A stretch of DNA of 64,000 bases from Haematobacter genomosp. 1 (GCF_002196855.1 NZ_NIPW01000004.1:1-64000); one strand, 5' to 3'; shown: positions 27,245 through 38,187, numbered from the stretch's first letter. Program-made: numbers and translations. The notes: generated from the letters alone by a model not told the origin.

Positions 27245-28551
27245 TCCGCTTCGCCTTTACCCTTGCCACGGGCATCGCCTTCGCATTCCCTGCCCTCGCC
27301 GCGGTGGATATTCAGGAAGTGACCTCTCCCGGAGGGATCAAGGCGTGGCTGGTGGAGGAGCACTCCATCCCCTTCACCGCGCTGGAGATCCGCTTCAAGG
27401 GCGGCGCCAGCCTTGACGCCGAGGGCAAGCGCGGCGCGATCAATCTGATGTCCGGCCTGCTGGACGAAGGCGCGGGCGATCTGGATTCGCGCGCCTTCTC
27501 CGCCGCGCGGGAGGATCTGGCGGCCAGCATCCGGTTCAACGCCTCGGACGATGCGGTTTCCGTCTCCGCCCGCTTCCTGACGGAAAACCGGGCGAAGGCG
27601 GTGGACCTGATCCGCATGGCGGTTACCGAACCGCGCTTCGACGAGGATGCCATAGACAGGGTCCGTGGGCAGGTTCTGGCCTCCATCGCTTCCGACGCGC
27701 GTGATCCGAACGCCATCGCGGCGCATACCTTCGCCCATCTCGCCTTCCCCGATGACCCTTATGGAACCGCCATCGACGGAACGGAGGAGAGCGTCAGCGC
27801 GCTCACCCGGGACGACCTGATCGCCGCGAAGGATCGTGTCATGGCCCGCGACCGGGTGGTTGTCTCCGCCGTGGGTGACATCGACGCGGGGGAACTGGGG
27901 CGCATCCTCGATGAAATCCTCGGGCCTCTTCCCGCGACGGGGGCGGACATGCCGCCTGCCGTCTCCTATGATCTGGCGGGCGGAACGACGGTGGTGGATT
28001 TCGATACGCCGCAGTCGGTGATCCTGTTCGGCCAGCCGGGGATCGACCGCGACGATCCCGATTTCTTCCCGGCCTTCGTGCTGAACGAGGTGCTGGGCGG
28101 CGGACGTTTCACCGCGCGGCTGATGAAGGAGGTGCGGGAGAAGCGCGGCCTGACCTACGGCATCTACACCTCCATCGCCAACTACGACCGCGCCTCCTAT
28201 ATCGTGGGGTCGGTTGCGACGGTGAATGCGCGCGCGGGTGAGACGCTCTCCGTCATCCGTGACGAATGGGCCAAGGCGCAGGCGGACGGCATCACGCAGG
28301 AGGAGCTGGACGCGACCAAGACCTACCTGATCGGCGCCTACCCGCTGCGTTTCGACGGCAACGCGACCATCGCGCGGATCCTTGTCGGCATGCAGGCACA
28401 GGGCTACGGCCCCGACTACATCACCAGGCGCAACGACTTCATCGAGGCCGTGACGCTGGAGGACGTGAAGCGCGTGGCGGCAAAGCGGCTAGCCCCGGAG
28501 AAGCTGCATTTCGTCGTGGTCGGCCATCCCGAGGGCGTGACGGCGAACTGA
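27241..28551 (+). CDS. M16-family peptidase, inactive partner
   Basis: A 436-residue paralogue with a signal peptide (about 1-20). Where the zinc HxxEH motif should be it reads '[16 protein letters not shown]', so it lacks the catalytic residues. The conserved '[20 protein letters not shown]' region, which binds substrate, is kept. It is translationally coupled to the active partner (ATGA overlap) and is expected to complete the clamshell chamber of a heterodimer. The 5' end of mutL follows within 45 bases. Confidence 0.9.
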   Translation: MIRFAFTLATGIAFAFPALAAVDIQEVTSPGGIKAWLVEEHSIPFTALEIRFKGGASLDAEGKRGAINLMSGLLDEGAGDLDSRAFSAAREDLAASIRFNASDDAVSVSARFLTENRAKAVDLIRMAVTEPRFDEDAIDRVRGQVLASIASDARDPNAIAAHTFAHLAFPDDPYGTAIDGTEESVSALTRDDLIAAKDRVMARDRVVVSAVGDIDAGELGRILDEILGPLPATGADMPPAVSYDLAGGTTVVDFDTPQSVILFGQPGIDRDDPDFFPAFVLNEVLGGGRFTARLMKEVREKRGLTYGIYTSIANYDRASYIVGSVATVNARAGETLSVIRDEWAKAQADGITQEELDATKTYLIGAYPLRFDGNATIARILVGMQAQGYGPDYITRRNDFIEAVTLEDVKRVAAKRLAPEKLHFVVVGHPEGVTAN

Positions 28552-28594
28552 TTGGGCTTTGAGTCGCGTCGGGCGGCATGCTACACCATGGGCC

Positions 28595-30439
28595 ATGCAA
28601 GCCGCTCGCCACAACATATCGACCGACGCGCCGGTAATCCGGCAGCTTGACGACTCCGTCATCAACCGGATCGCCGCAGGTGAAGTGGTGGAGCGGCCCG
28701 CCTCCGCCGTTAAGGAACTGGTGGAAAACGCGCTGGACGCGGGCGCGCGGCGCATCGACATCGCCTATGCGGACGGGGGCAAGACGCTCATCCGTGTCAC
28801 GGACGACGGATGTGGAATGCGGCCTGCGGATCTGCCGCTCGCCCTGTCCCGCCACGCAACGTCCAAGATCGACGGGTCCGACCTGCTTGCCATCCATTCC
28901 TTCGGCTTCCGGGGAGAGGCGCTGCCCTCCCTTGGCGCGGTGGGCCGGCTGACCGTCACCTCCCGCGCAAAGGGGGAGGAGGCCGGCTCCCTTCGGGTCG
29001 CGGGCGGCGTGCCGGAGGGGGTGCGGCCTGCGGCTCTCGGCGGCGGAACGGTCGTCGAACTCCGCGATCTGTTCTATGCAACACCGGCGCGGCTGAAGTT
29101 CCTGCGCTCGGACCGGGCGGAGGTTCAGGCGATCGGAGAGGTCGTCCGCCGCCTCGCCATGGCGGAGCCGTCCGTCGCCTTCACCCTCCGCGACGAGACG
29201 GCGGATCGCATCATCCTGCGGCTGGAGGCGGAACAGGGCGATCTGTTCGACGCGCTGCACCGCAGGCTGGCCCGGATCATCGGCAATGACTTCGCCGAAA
29301 ACGCCCTGCCCATAGAGGCGGAACGGGAAGGGCTGCGGCTTTCCGGTTACGCAGCACTCCCCACCTATTCCCGCGGGTCGGCGGTGGCGCAGTATCTGTT
29401 CGTGAACGGACGTCCGGTGGCGGACCGTCTGCTGATCGGGGCGCTTCGGGGCGCCTATGCCGATTTCCTGAGCCGTGACCGCCATCCCGCTGCCGTGCTG
29501 TTTCTGGACTGCGACCCGCACCGGGTGGATGTGAATGTCCATCCCGCCAAGGCGGAGGTGCGATTCCGCGAACCCGCCCTCGCCCGCAGCCTGATCGTCA
29601 CGGCGCTTCGTCATGCGCTGGCGGAGGCGGGGCATCGTGCCTCCTCCACCGTTGGAGCGGAAACGCTGGCCGCCTTCCGTCCGGAGGAAGCCGCGGCGCA
29701 GCCGCGCATCTACCAGATGGACCTGCCGAGCCGTCCCTTCCGCCCCTCACCGCAAGCGTTGGGCATGGCCTATGCGGCGCAGGCTCCCGGCTTTGCGGAG
29801 GGCCCAGCGGCCCCGGTTTCCGCCCGCAGCGAAGCGCCTTCCGATATGCCGGAGGCCAGCCACCCGCTCGGCGCCGCGCGGGCACAGGTGCATGAGAACT
29901 ACATCATCGCCCAGACACAGGACGGCATCGTCATCGTCGATCAGCATGCGGCGCATGAACGGCTGGTCTATGAGCGTCTGAAGCGGCAGATGGCGGAGCA
30001 CGGCATTGCCCGGCAGGCGCTGCTGATCCCGGAGGTCGTGGAACTCTCGACCACCGATGCGGGGCGGCTCCTGGACAACGCCGCGGAGCTGGCGGACCTC
30101 GGGCTCATCATCGAGCCGTTCGGGGCGGGAGCCGTCGCCGTGCGCGAGGTTCCCGCGCTTCTGGGCACGGCAGAGGCCGCACCGCTCCTCCGCGACATCC
30201 TGGACGAACTCGCGGATATGGGCGAGAGCCGCACGCTCCGCGGACGCCTGGACGCCGTGCTCTCCCGCATGGCCTGCCACGGGTCGGTGCGCTCGGGGCG
30301 ATGGATGCGGGCGGAGGAGATGAACGCCCTCCTGCGGGAGATGGAAGCGACGCCCCACTCCGGCCAGTGCAACCATGGCCGCCCGACCTATGTGGAACTA
30401 AAGCTTTCCGACATCGAACGGCTGTTCGGCCGCCGCTGA
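28595..30439 (+). CDS. mutL: DNA mismatch repair protein MutL (endonuclease type)
   Basis: A 614-residue MutL. The GHKL ATPase motifs are '[17 protein letters not shown]', '[15 protein letters not shown]' and '[16 protein letters not shown]'. The C-terminal '[16 protein letters not shown]' is the DQHA(X)2E(X)4E metal site of nicking MutL proteins, and '[10 protein letters not shown]' plus 'HGRPTY' are also typical. I chose the ATG at 28595; a TTG at 28559 is in frame. Neither has a strong ribosome site. It follows the M16 pair and is convergent with der. Confidence 0.96.
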   Translation: MQAARHNISTDAPVIRQLDDSVINRIAAGEVVERPASAVKELVENALDAGARRIDIAYADGGKTLIRVTDDGCGMRPADLPLALSRHATSKIDGSDLLAIHSFGFRGEALPSLGAVGRLTVTSRAKGEEAGSLRVAGGVPEGVRPAALGGGTVVELRDLFYATPARLKFLRSDRAEVQAIGEVVRRLAMAEPSVAFTLRDETADRIILRLEAEQGDLFDALHRRLARIIGNDFAENALPIEAEREGLRLSGYAALPTYSRGSAVAQYLFVNGRPVADRLLIGALRGAYADFLSRDRHPAAVLFLDCDPHRVDVNVHPAKAEVRFREPALARSLIVTALRHALAEAGHRASSTVGAETLAAFRPEEAAAQPRIYQMDLPSRPFRPSPQALGMAYAAQAPGFAEGPAAPVSARSEAPSDMPEASHPLGAARAQVHENYIIAQTQDGIVIVDQHAAHERLVYERLKRQMAEHGIARQALLIPEVVELSTTDAGRLLDNAAELADLGLIIEPFGAGAVAVREVPALLGTAEAAPLLRDILDELADMGESRTLRGRLDAVLSRMACHGSVRSGRWMRAEEMNALLREMEATPHSGQCNHGRPTYVELKLSDIERLFGRR

Positions 30440-30475
30440 CCGGTATCGGCTGCAACGCGGAAGCGCGGGCCGCCG

Positions 30476-31936
30476 TCAGCTCTTGATCGGCTTGCCCACG
30501 TGTTTGCGCAGACGCGAGGGGGTGGATTTCTTCTTTGCCCGGTAGGGGTTCTTGTCCGACTGGCTGCGCAGCGTCAGCCGGATCGGCGTTCCGGGCATGT
30601 CGAAGGAATCACGCAGCCCGTTCACCAGATAGCGGCGATAGCTCTCCGGCAACTGATCGGGGTGGGAGCACATCAGGACAAAGCCCGGGGGCCGTGTCTT
30701 GACCTGCGTCATGTAGCGCAGACGGATACGCCGGCCCCCCGGAGCGGGCGGCGGATGCGCCTCCGTCATGGCGCCGAGCCACTGGTTCAGCTTCGCGGTC
30801 GTGATGCGGCGGTTCCAGACCTGATAGGCGGAGATGATCGCGTCATGCAGCCGGTCCAGCCCGCGCCCCGTCGCCGCGGAAACGGTGACAAGCGGCGCGC
30901 CCCGAAGCTGCGGGAGGGAGCGGTCGAACTGCTCCTTCAACTCGCGGAGCTTATCCTGCCGATCTTCCACCAGATCCCATTTGTTGACGGCGATGACGAC
31001 CGCGCGCCCTTCGGTCTCCGCGAAGTCGGCGATGCGCAGATCCTGCTGCTCGAACGGGATTTCCACATCGAGCAGCACGACCACCACTTCGGCGAACCGC
31101 ACGGCGCGAAGACCGTCGGAGACGGAGAGCTTCTCCAGCTTGTCCACCACCTTGGCCCGCTTGCGCATCCCGGCCGTATCGAAGATGCGGATGGGCGTGC
31201 CCTGCCAGTCGGCCGCGACGGAGATCGCGTCGCGCGTGATGCCTGCCTCGGGCCCGGTCAGCAGACGATCCTCGCCGATGATCCGGTTGATGAGCGTCGA
31301 TTTCCCGGCATTGGGCCGCCCGATGACGGCGATCTGAAGCGGCTTTGCGCGCGTGGGAACGGGAACGGCATCCTCGTCCGTCTCCCCCTCGGTCACATCG
31401 ACATCCGTGACGGGAGCATAGTCGGAGGCGCGTGCCTCGAACTCGTCCGACAGCGGCACGAGGACGCGGTAGAGATCGTCCATCCCCTCGCCATGCTCGG
31501 CCGAAAGGCGCAGCGGCTCGCCAAGGCCCAGCGACCACGCCTCCAGCGCGCCATCTTCGCCCGCACGCCCCTCGGCCTTGTTCACGCCGAGAATGACATG
31601 GGCGTTCTTGCGGCGCAGAATGTCGGCAAAGCCCTGATCCGCCGCCGTGATCCCCGCGCGTCCATCGACAAGGAACAGGCAGATGTCCGCCATTTCCACC
31701 GCACGCTCCGTCAGGCGGCGCATCCGGCCCTGGAGACTGTCGTCCGTCGCCTCCTCAAGCCCCGCCGTGTCGATCACGGTGAAGCGGAGATCGCCCAGCC
31801 GCGCCTCGCCTTCGCGCAGGTCGCGGGTCACGCCCGGCTGGTCATCGACAAGGGCGAGCCGCTTGCCGACGAGCCGGTTGAACAGCGTGGACTTGCCGAC
31901 ATTGGGCCGCCCGACGATGGCGAGGGTGAAGGACAT
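30476..31936 (-). CDS. der: Ribosome-biogenesis GTPase Der (EngA)
   Basis: A 486-residue tandem GTPase needed for 50S ribosome maturation. The two G1 motifs are '[18 protein letters not shown]' and '[18 protein letters not shown]'; the G3 motifs are 'VIDTAGLEE' and '[12 protein letters not shown]'; the second G4 is '[12 protein letters not shown]'. A C-terminal KH-like domain carries '[20 protein letters not shown]'. It lies downstream of bamB and the yfgM-like gene on the same strand, the order seen in enterics. Confidence 0.97.
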   Translation of the reverse strand: MSFTLAIVGRPNVGKSTLFNRLVGKRLALVDDQPGVTRDLREGEARLGDLRFTVIDTAGLEEATDDSLQGRMRRLTERAVEMADICLFLVDGRAGITAADQGFADILRRKNAHVILGVNKAEGRAGEDGALEAWSLGLGEPLRLSAEHGEGMDDLYRVLVPLSDEFEARASDYAPVTDVDVTEGETDEDAVPVPTRAKPLQIAVIGRPNAGKSTLINRIIGEDRLLTGPEAGITRDAISVAADWQGTPIRIFDTAGMRKRAKVVDKLEKLSVSDGLRAVRFAEVVVVLLDVEIPFEQQDLRIADFAETEGRAVVIAVNKWDLVEDRQDKLRELKEQFDRSLPQLRGAPLVTVSAATGRGLDRLHDAIISAYQVWNRRITTAKLNQWLGAMTEAHPPPAPGGRRIRLRYMTQVKTRPPGFVLMCSHPDQLPESYRRYLVNGLRDSFDMPGTPIRLTLRSQSDKNPYRAKKKSTPSRLRKHVGKPIKS

Positions 31937-31994
31937 GACATGACTCCGGTTCCGCCAAAGGGGCGGCGAGGGGCTTCCTTACACGTGCTTTGGC

Positions 31995-33302
31995 TCAGCG
32001 GAAAGCGCGGAGTTGCCCATCCCGCGTGACGACGTAGAGCGTTCCGCCCGCAATGGCCGGGGCGGCAGCCGCGCCATCGGGCAGTTCCTGCGAGCCGATC
32101 AGCGCGCCGGAGGCCGGGTCGAAGCTGCGGATCACCCCGTCGGAGGAGACGAGCAGGAGCCGCCCGCCCGCCAGAAGCGGCCCGTAATGGACAAAGATCT
32201 CCGCCCGCCGCTTTTCCTTCTGGGGCACGAAGAACGGCAGGTCGCGCACCCAGACCGGCGCGCCGGTGGCGCTGTCGAGCCGGACGAGCTTCGCCTCGTC
32301 ATTGACGAGATAGACCGCGTTGCCGCTGACGGCGACGGGGCCATAGGATCCCTCCCGTGCCGTCCACCGCGCGTCTCCCGTGCGGGCGTCGAGTGCGACT
32401 GTGCCGCCGCTCTGGTTCCCCGCATAGACCGTGTCGCCCACGATCACCGGATCGCTGGTGATGTCGGTGAAGCCGGACCAGGCGCGGCCCACCCGCTTGC
32501 CCGCGACCGCCGCCTCCCAGAGCGACGCGCCCGAACCTTGCGTGACCGAAATGAGGTTGCCCGAGGCGAAGGGGAAGATCACCATCCCCTCGCCCACCGC
32601 CGGGGCCGATCCGCCCATCACGCCGGAGACGGAGGGCGTGCCGGGCAGCGTCCAGAGCACCTTGCCCGAGGTGTCCAGCGCCCAGGCGCTCGAATCCCGC
32701 GCGACGACGTAGATGCGGTTTCCCGCGACCGCTGGCGCGCCCATCGCGGGCGCATCGAACCGCTGCCGCCAGAGTTCCGCCCCCGAAGCCGCGTCCAGCG
32801 CAACGAGGTCACCGTAGGCCGTGGTCACGTAGAGCCGGCCATCCGCCGTCGCAAGTCCCCCGCCGGAGCGTGTGCCCGCAGCGCCGGACCGCGGCAGAAC
32901 GCTCTTGCTCCAGAGCGTCTGACCGGAGGTGGAGGTCGCCACGACCTGCATCGCGGCGTCGAGCGTGTAGATGCGGCCACCCGCGATCACAGGCTCCGCG
33001 GTGATGCGTCGCCGCTCGCTGTCGCCCTGCCCGATGGATGCCGACCAGATCGGCGTCAGCGTGCGCCCCAGCGCCGGGTTGGCCAGCCGGTGCGCGGCAT
33101 TGCCGCCGGGTTGCGTCCATTCCGCATTCGCCGTCTGCGCAGGAAGCGAGGCGGGCCGGGATTCGTTGCCCGGCCGGGGGTTGTGATAGCCGGAGATGGT
33201 ATCGCGAATGTCGATCCGCTCGCCGGGAAGGCGTTCCTCGGGCTTGGAGCAGGCCGTCGCCAAAGCCGCCAGCGCAAGTATCCCGATGCTCCGTTTCAGC
33301 AT
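31995..33302 (-). CDS. bamB: Outer-membrane assembly lipoprotein BamB, PQQ-like beta-propeller
   Basis: A 435-residue lipoprotein. The signal peptide ends in the lipobox 'LAALATAC' (Cys18), and the mature protein is a PQQ-repeat propeller with recurring 'GRIYTLDAAMQVVATSTSGQ', 'GDLVALDAASGAELWRQRF' and 'GTVALDARTGDARW' blades. BamB supports the BAM complex that inserts outer-membrane proteins. Its place between the yfgM-like gene and der supports the assignment over a PQQ dehydrogenase. Confidence 0.9.
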   Translation of the reverse strand: MLKRSIGILALAALATACSKPEERLPGERIDIRDTISGYHNPRPGNESRPASLPAQTANAEWTQPGGNAAHRLANPALGRTLTPIWSASIGQGDSERRRITAEPVIAGGRIYTLDAAMQVVATSTSGQTLWSKSVLPRSGAAGTRSGGGLATADGRLYVTTAYGDLVALDAASGAELWRQRFDAPAMGAPAVAGNRIYVVARDSSAWALDTSGKVLWTLPGTPSVSGVMGGSAPAVGEGMVIFPFASGNLISVTQGSGASLWEAAVAGKRVGRAWSGFTDITSDPVIVGDTVYAGNQSGGTVALDARTGDARWTAREGSYGPVAVSGNAVYLVNDEAKLVRLDSATGAPVWVRDLPFFVPQKEKRRAEIFVHYGPLLAGGRLLLVSSDGVIRSFDPASGALIGSQELPDGAAAAPAIAGGTLYVVTRDGQLRAFR

Positions 33303-33362
33303 GTCGCGCGCCCTGTCCCTTTATCCTGTCTTGCGTCGCGTTCCGAAGTCCGCGCCGATGTG

Positions 33363-34022
33363 TCAGCCCGCATCCAGCGTGCCGCCGAGGGCGACAATCA
33401 ACTGGCTTGCACGGCGACGCAAGCCCGGCGTGACATCCGGCTCCTGAAGGAGCGCGCGAAGTGTCGTCATTGCCGTCTCCCGGTCGCCGGAGGCGATTTC
33501 CAGAAGGGCCACCTGCTCAAGCGCCAGCGCCCTATAGGGCGCGCCCGGGCGGGACAGTTCGTCAAGCGCCGCGCGGCGGTCGGCTTCCGGCATGGTATCG
33601 CCCGCTGCGATCACCTGACGAAGCCGCGCCAGCTCGCGCCATGCGGGAGCAAGCGAGCTGTCCCCCGCGACGGCAGCAAGGGTATTGGCTGCCGAAGCGG
33701 GTTCTCCAGCCGCCGTGGCCGCATCCGCCGCCAGCATCGCCGCCAGCGCCCGGCGCCCGCCGGTTTCCCGCGCGGCGATCGCTTCAAGCGTGCCGTGACG
33801 CGCCGTGGCATCCTCTGCCTGAAGGGCCGCGATCATCTCGTCGCCGAAGGCTTCCGCCGATTCCCGCGCCTGATGCTTGCGCCATTCCCACACGCCCGCC
33901 CCGCCGACGACGAGCAGAACGGCAAGCGCCGCCACCCAGCCATAGCGCAAGGCGGCGCCCTTCAGGCGCTCGCGGCGCACCTCCTCGTTGACTTCGTCGA
34001 AGAAATGATCGGGATTGCTCAC
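33363..34022 (-). CDS. YfgM-like inner-membrane TPR protein
   Basis: A 219-residue protein with a short cytoplasmic N-terminus ('MSNPDHFFDEVNEEVRRERL'), one membrane segment (about 28-46) and a helical periplasmic part with TPR-like repeats. The N-terminal pattern is that of the YfgM/TPR_21 family, an ancillary SecYEG-associated chaperone link. It precedes bamB by 60 bases on the same strand, as in E. coli. Confidence 0.85.
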   Translation of the reverse strand: MSNPDHFFDEVNEEVRRERLKGAALRYGWVAALAVLLVVGGAGVWEWRKHQARESAEAFGDEMIAALQAEDATARHGTLEAIAARETGGRRALAAMLAADAATAAGEPASAANTLAAVAGDSSLAPAWRELARLRQVIAAGDTMPEADRRAALDELSRPGAPYRALALEQVALLEIASGDRETAMTTLRALLQEPDVTPGLRRRASQLIVALGGTLDAG

Positions 34023-34097
34023 TCGAGGCGCCTCCAGCCGGAACCGAGGTCCTCTTAGCCGATAGCGGGCGGGCTTGCCAACCCCGCCCGCCCCGAC

Positions 34098-35225
34098 TTA
34101 CTGGCTGTCCGCGCCCTGCGGGGCCATCCGATAGATCGCGCCATCCCCGACGGACGCGAACCAGATCGACCCGTCGGGTGCGACCTCAACGGCGCGCACC
34201 CGTGCGGTTTCCGGGGATTTCAGACGTTCCTCGGTGAAACCGTTCTGCGGGTCCAGACGTGCGATATAGTCGAACTTCAGACTACCGATGAAGTGATCCC
34301 CCTCCCAGTCGGAGAACATCTCGCCCGTATGGATGGCATAGCCGGAGGGCGCCATGGAGGGATCCCAGAACAGCACCGGCTGCTCCATTCCCTGCTGCCT
34401 GGTGCCCTCGCCGATACTGGACCCATCATAGTGAACGCCGTAGGAGATCACCGGCCAGCCATAGTTCCCGCCGCGCTCGACCCGGTTGACCTCATCCCCG
34501 CCTTTCGCGCCGTGCTCATTGACCCAGAGCTGCCCCGATGCATCAATCGCCGCCCCCTGGATGTTGCGATGGCCCAGCGACCAGATCTCGGGCCGTGCGC
34601 CCTCCTCGTCCACGAAAGGGTTGTCAGCGGGCACCGAGCCGTCACGGTTGAGCCTGAGCACCTTGCCCTCGATCCGCGACATGTCCTGCGCGGGATCGAA
34701 CTTCTGCCGGTCGCCGGTTGTCAGAAAAAGATATCCGTCCGGCGCTTCCACCATGCGGGAGCCGAAGTGACCGTTCCCGTCCACACCCGGCGCCTGGAAC
34801 AGCACGCGCAGGTTTTCCAGCCGTGTTCCGTCAGCTGCAAGCGTACCCGCGGCAAGCGCGGTGCCGGCCCCGGAACCTTCACGTCCCGCATAGGTCAGAA
34901 AGACCTCGCGGCTCTCGGCGAAGTCGCGCGGGATCATGACATCCAGAAGTCCGCCCTGCCCCCGCGCCACGACGTCAGGCCCTCCCCGGACAACGGTGGT
35001 CGCTCCCTTTCCGTCATGGAGCGTCAATCTGCCGCTCCGCTCCGTCACCAGAAACGAACCGTCGGGCAGGAAGGCGAATCCCCATGGTTCTTCGAGACCG
35101 GTCGCCACCGCCGTGACGCTGACAGGACCGGCGGAAGTCTGCATCGTTGCCGCCATGGCAGCGGGGGCCGCCGCAAGCGCGAGGCCGGCGGCGATCATGG
35201 CAAACGGGCGGTTCAGGCGGGTCAT
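34098..35225 (-). CDS. PQQ-dependent sugar dehydrogenase (YliI/Asd-like)
   Basis: A 375-residue periplasmic glucose/sorbosone-dehydrogenase-type propeller. The signal peptide spans about 1-26 (ending 'AAMAA'). Diagnostic stretches are 'LEEPWGFAFLPDGSFLVTER', 'GQGGLLDV' followed later by 'NGHFGSRMVEAPDGYLFLTT', 'EIWSLGHRNIQGAAIDASGQ' and 'WVNEHGAKGGDEVN'. I chose the ATG at 35225, which has GAGGAG upstream, rather than the 35354 reading. It is divergent from the Liv-type operon. It would oxidise aldoses with PQQ; no PQQ biosynthesis genes are in view. Confidence 0.9.
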   Translation of the reverse strand: MTRLNRPFAMIAAGLALAAAPAAMAATMQTSAGPVSVTAVATGLEEPWGFAFLPDGSFLVTERSGRLTLHDGKGATTVVRGGPDVVARGQGGLLDVMIPRDFAESREVFLTYAGREGSGAGTALAAGTLAADGTRLENLRVLFQAPGVDGNGHFGSRMVEAPDGYLFLTTGDRQKFDPAQDMSRIEGKVLRLNRDGSVPADNPFVDEEGARPEIWSLGHRNIQGAAIDASGQLWVNEHGAKGGDEVNRVERGGNYGWPVISYGVHYDGSSIGEGTRQQGMEQPVLFWDPSMAPSGYAIHTGEMFSDWEGDHFIGSLKFDYIARLDPQNGFTEERLKSPETARVRAVEVAPDGSIWFASVGDGAIYRMAPQGADSQ

Positions 35226-35387
35226 CTGCGCTCCTCTTTTCAAATGTGGCTCCCTGTCAACGATCACGCAGCACATTCGATCCCGGCGCGGCGGGGGACG
35301 TGATGACGCAGGCAAAGGACGCTTTCTTTTCGAAATGAGCCGGTCTAGGCTCACCTTAGAAAAAACTAAGTTACAGGGAGTAACACG

Positions 35388-36572
35388 ATGAAACGGATGC
35401 TTCTCGCCTCTGCGGCGATGGCAATTCTGACGGGTGCCGCCAGCGCGGAAGAAGTCAAGATCGGCATCTCCATCGGCTTCACCGGCCCGCTTGAATCTCT
35501 CGCGCCCGCGATGGCAGCCGGGGCGGAACTGGCGATGAAGGAAGTCAGCGACTCCGGCAAGCTGCTGGAGGGATCGACGCTGGTTCCGGTGCGGGCCGAT
35601 TCCACCTGCATCGACGCCGCCGCCGCAACCGCCGCAGCCGAGCGGATCGTCACGTCTGACCGCGTCAAGGCGATCATGGGCGGCATGTGCTCTGGCGAGA
35701 CGATCGCTACGCTGCAGAACGTCGCCATGCCGAACGGCATCGTGATGATCTCCCCGTCCGCGACCTCTCCGGCCCTTTCGACCATGGAAAGCAACGGGCT
35801 GTTCTTCCGCACCTCTCCCTCCGACGCCCGTCAGGGTCAGGTGATGTCAGAGATCATGGCAGCGCGCGGGATCAAGAAGGTCGCCGTGACCTATACCAAC
35901 AACGACTACGGCAAGGGTCTTGCCGACAGCTTCGTCGCGGCGTTCAAGGCAGCGGGCGGCGACGTGACAATCGTCGCCGCGCATGAAGACGGCAAGGCCG
36001 ACTACTCCGCCGAAGTCGGCGCACTCGCCGCTGCGGGTGGAGAGGTGCTGGTCATCGCGGGCTATATCGACCAGGGCGGCGGCGGCGTGCTCCGCGCGGC
36101 GATCGACTCGGGCGCCTTCGACACCTTCGAATTCCCCGACGGCATGGTCAGCCAGACGCTGGAGGACAGGTTCGGCAAGGAGATAAACGGCTCCTTCGGG
36201 CAGAACCCCGCTGCGGCGGGCGAAGGGCGCGACAAGTATGTGGCCATGGGAAAGGAACACGGCTTCGATGGCACTTCCGCCTTCTCCGCGGAATCCTATG
36301 ACGCCGTGGCGCTGATGGCCTTCGCCATGGAGGCGGCGAAATCCTCCGATCCGGCCCAGTGGAAGACGAAGGTCATGGAAGTGGCCAATGCGCCGGGTGA
36401 GAAGATCTATCCGGGCGAACTTGCCAAGGGGCTCGAACTCATCAAGGCCGGTCAGGATGTGGACTACGTCGGCGCGACGGCCGTCGAACTGGTGCCTCCG
36501 GGTGAAAGCGCTGGCTCCTACCGCGAAGTGCAGTTCACCGACGGCAAGCTGGAAGTGGTCGGCTACCGCTGA
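35388..36572 (+). CDS. Liv-type ABC transporter substrate-binding protein
   Basis: A 394-residue periplasmic type I binding protein (branched-chain amino acid/amide class). The signal peptide is about 1-20 ('MKRMLLASAAMAILTGAASA'). The fold shows in 'ISIGFTGPLESLAPAMAAGA', 'AIMGGMCSGETIATLQNVA', 'MISPSATSPALS' and 'VAVTYTNNDYGKGLADSFV'. ACAGGGAG lies upstream of the ATG. It opens an operon with two ATPases, one extra protein and two permeases. The short dyad CTTAG-A6-CTAAG at 35355-35370 in its leader could be regulatory. The ligand cannot be named. Confidence 0.9.
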   Translation: MKRMLLASAAMAILTGAASAEEVKIGISIGFTGPLESLAPAMAAGAELAMKEVSDSGKLLEGSTLVPVRADSTCIDAAAATAAAERIVTSDRVKAIMGGMCSGETIATLQNVAMPNGIVMISPSATSPALSTMESNGLFFRTSPSDARQGQVMSEIMAARGIKKVAVTYTNNDYGKGLADSFVAAFKAAGGDVTIVAAHEDGKADYSAEVGALAAAGGEVLVIAGYIDQGGGGVLRAAIDSGAFDTFEFPDGMVSQTLEDRFGKEINGSFGQNPAAAGEGRDKYVAMGKEHGFDGTSAFSAESYDAVALMAFAMEAAKSSDPAQWKTKVMEVANAPGEKIYPGELAKGLELIKAGQDVDYVGATAVELVPPGESAGSYREVQFTDGKLEVVGYR

Positions 36573-36665
36573 CCCCCGCCCGCGAGGGCTCAGCCTCTGA
36601 TCTTCCGGGTTCGCGCTGTCATCTCGGCGCGGACCCTTCCTCCCCATGTAAGGACATGTTCGCGG

Positions 36666-37442
36666 ATGATTGTCGTCCACGACCTGACGAAGCGTTTCGG
36701 CGGCTTCCACGCAGTGGACGGCGTCTCGCTGCGCATCGAAACCGGCTCCATTACCGGTCTCATCGGCCCCAACGGCGCCGGAAAATCCACCCTGTTCAAC
36801 GTGATCGCGGGCGTGCTGCCGCCATCATCCGGGCGAGTGGAAATGGATGGGCAGGACATTACCGGCCTGCCCCCGCACACGCTCTTTCATCGCGGCCTTT
36901 TGCGCACGTTTCAGATCGCGCAGGAGTTCTCCTCCCTCACGGTGCGCGACAATCTGAAGATGGTGCCCGCCAACCAGCAGGGCGAAACGCTTTGGAACAC
37001 GTGGTTCGCCCGTGGCCGCATCGCCGAGGAGGAGCGCGCCCTTGCCCGCAAGGCCGATGAGGTGCTCGACTTTCTCACCATCTCCCATCTGGCGGAGGAG
37101 AAAGCGGGCAATCTCTCCGGGGGGCAGAAGAAACTGCTCGAACTCGGTCGTACCATGATGGTGGACGCCAAGATCGTCTTTCTGGACGAGGTGGGCGCCG
37201 GCGTGAACCGTACCCTGCTCAATACCATCGGCGATGCGATCGTGCGTCTGAACCGGGAGCGCGGCTATACCTTCTGCGTCATCGAACACGACATGGATTT
37301 CATTGGGCGGCTCTGCAATCCGGTGATCGTCATGGCGGAGGGCAAGGTGCTCGCGCAGGGCACGGCAGACGACATCATGAAGAACGAAGCGGTGATCGAG
37401 GCCTATCTCGGCACCGGTCTGAAGAACAAGGTGACGGCGTGA
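36666..37442 (+). CDS. Liv-type ABC transporter ATP-binding protein (LivG-like)
   Basis: A 258-residue ABC ATPase. Walker A is 'GLIGPNGAGKSTLFN', the signature is 'NLSGGQKKLLELGRTMM', and Walker B is 'KIVFLDEVGAGVN'. In most LivG proteins Walker B continues LDEP; here it is LDEV. The H-loop is in 'FCVIEHDMDF'. The C-terminal 'AYLG' motif is typical of LivG. It follows the binding-protein gene by 93 bases and precedes the second ATPase by 31 bases. Confidence 0.9.
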   Translation: MIVVHDLTKRFGGFHAVDGVSLRIETGSITGLIGPNGAGKSTLFNVIAGVLPPSSGRVEMDGQDITGLPPHTLFHRGLLRTFQIAQEFSSLTVRDNLKMVPANQQGETLWNTWFARGRIAEEERALARKADEVLDFLTISHLAEEKAGNLSGGQKKLLELGRTMMVDAKIVFLDEVGAGVNRTLLNTIGDAIVRLNRERGYTFCVIEHDMDFIGRLCNPVIVMAEGKVLAQGTADDIMKNEAVIEAYLGTGLKNKVTA

Positions 37443-37473
37443 GTATCTGCGCAGAAACACTCGGGAGCATCGT

Positions 37474-38184
37474 GTGAGCGCTCCCTTCCTTATCGGTGAT
37501 GCGATGACCGGCGGCTACGGCGCGGCCGACATCCTCCACGGCTGCACCATCGCGGTGGAGCGGGGGAGTATCGCGGTAATCGTCGGCCCCAACGGCGCGG
37601 GCAAGTCGACCGCGATGAAGGCGGTCTTCGGCATGCTGCCGCTCCGCGGGGGCAAGGTGCTGCTGGAGGGGGAGGAGATCACCGCCCTTTCGCCGCAGGA
37701 CCGTGTCGCGAAGGGCATGGCCTTCGTCCCCCAGACCCATAACATCTTCACCTCCATGACGGTGGAGGAGAACCTGGAGATGGGCGCCTTCCTGCGCCGC
37801 GACGATATCCGTCCGACGATGGAGCAGGTCTATGATCTGTTCCCCATCCTGCGGGAAAAGCGCCGCCAGCCCGCGGGCGAGCTTTCGGGCGGGCAGCGAC
37901 AGCAGGTGGCCGTCGGCCGCGCGCTGATGACCCGGCCCAAGGTGCTGATGCTGGACGAACCCACCGCGGGTGTCTCTCCCATCGTCATGGATGAGCTGTT
38001 CGACCGGATCATCGAAGTCGCGCGAACGGGGATTTCCATCCTGATGGTCGAGCAGAATGCCCGGCAAGCGCTGGAGATTGCCGACAAGGGCTACGTCCTC
38101 GTCCAAGGTGCCAACCGTTTCACCGGAACCGGGGCGGAGCTTCTCGCCGATCCCGAAGTCCGCCGCACATTTCTGGGAGGCTGA
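37474..38184 (+). CDS. Liv-type ABC transporter ATP-binding protein (LivF-like)
   Basis: A 236-residue ABC ATPase. Walker A 'VIVGPNGAGKSTAMKAVFG', Q-loop 'FVPQTHNIFTSMTVEENLEM', signature 'GELSGGQRQQVAVGRALM' and Walker B 'VLMLDEPTAGVSP' are all intact. GTG start at 37474. The paired LivG/LivF-like ATPases form the heterodimeric motor of this importer. The next gene starts 3 bases later. Confidence 0.9.
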   Translation: MSAPFLIGDAMTGGYGAADILHGCTIAVERGSIAVIVGPNGAGKSTAMKAVFGMLPLRGGKVLLEGEEITALSPQDRVAKGMAFVPQTHNIFTSMTVEENLEMGAFLRRDDIRPTMEQVYDLFPILREKRRQPAGELSGGQRQQVAVGRALMTRPKVLMLDEPTAGVSPIVMDELFDRIIEVARTGISILMVEQNARQALEIADKGYVLVQGANRFTGTGAELLADPEVRRTFLGG

Positions 38185-38187
38185 GCA

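Noticed and set aside
31995-33302. A PQQ-dependent dehydrogenase
   Set aside because: The lipobox and the position between the yfgM-like gene and der fit BamB; the propeller repeats are shared by both families.
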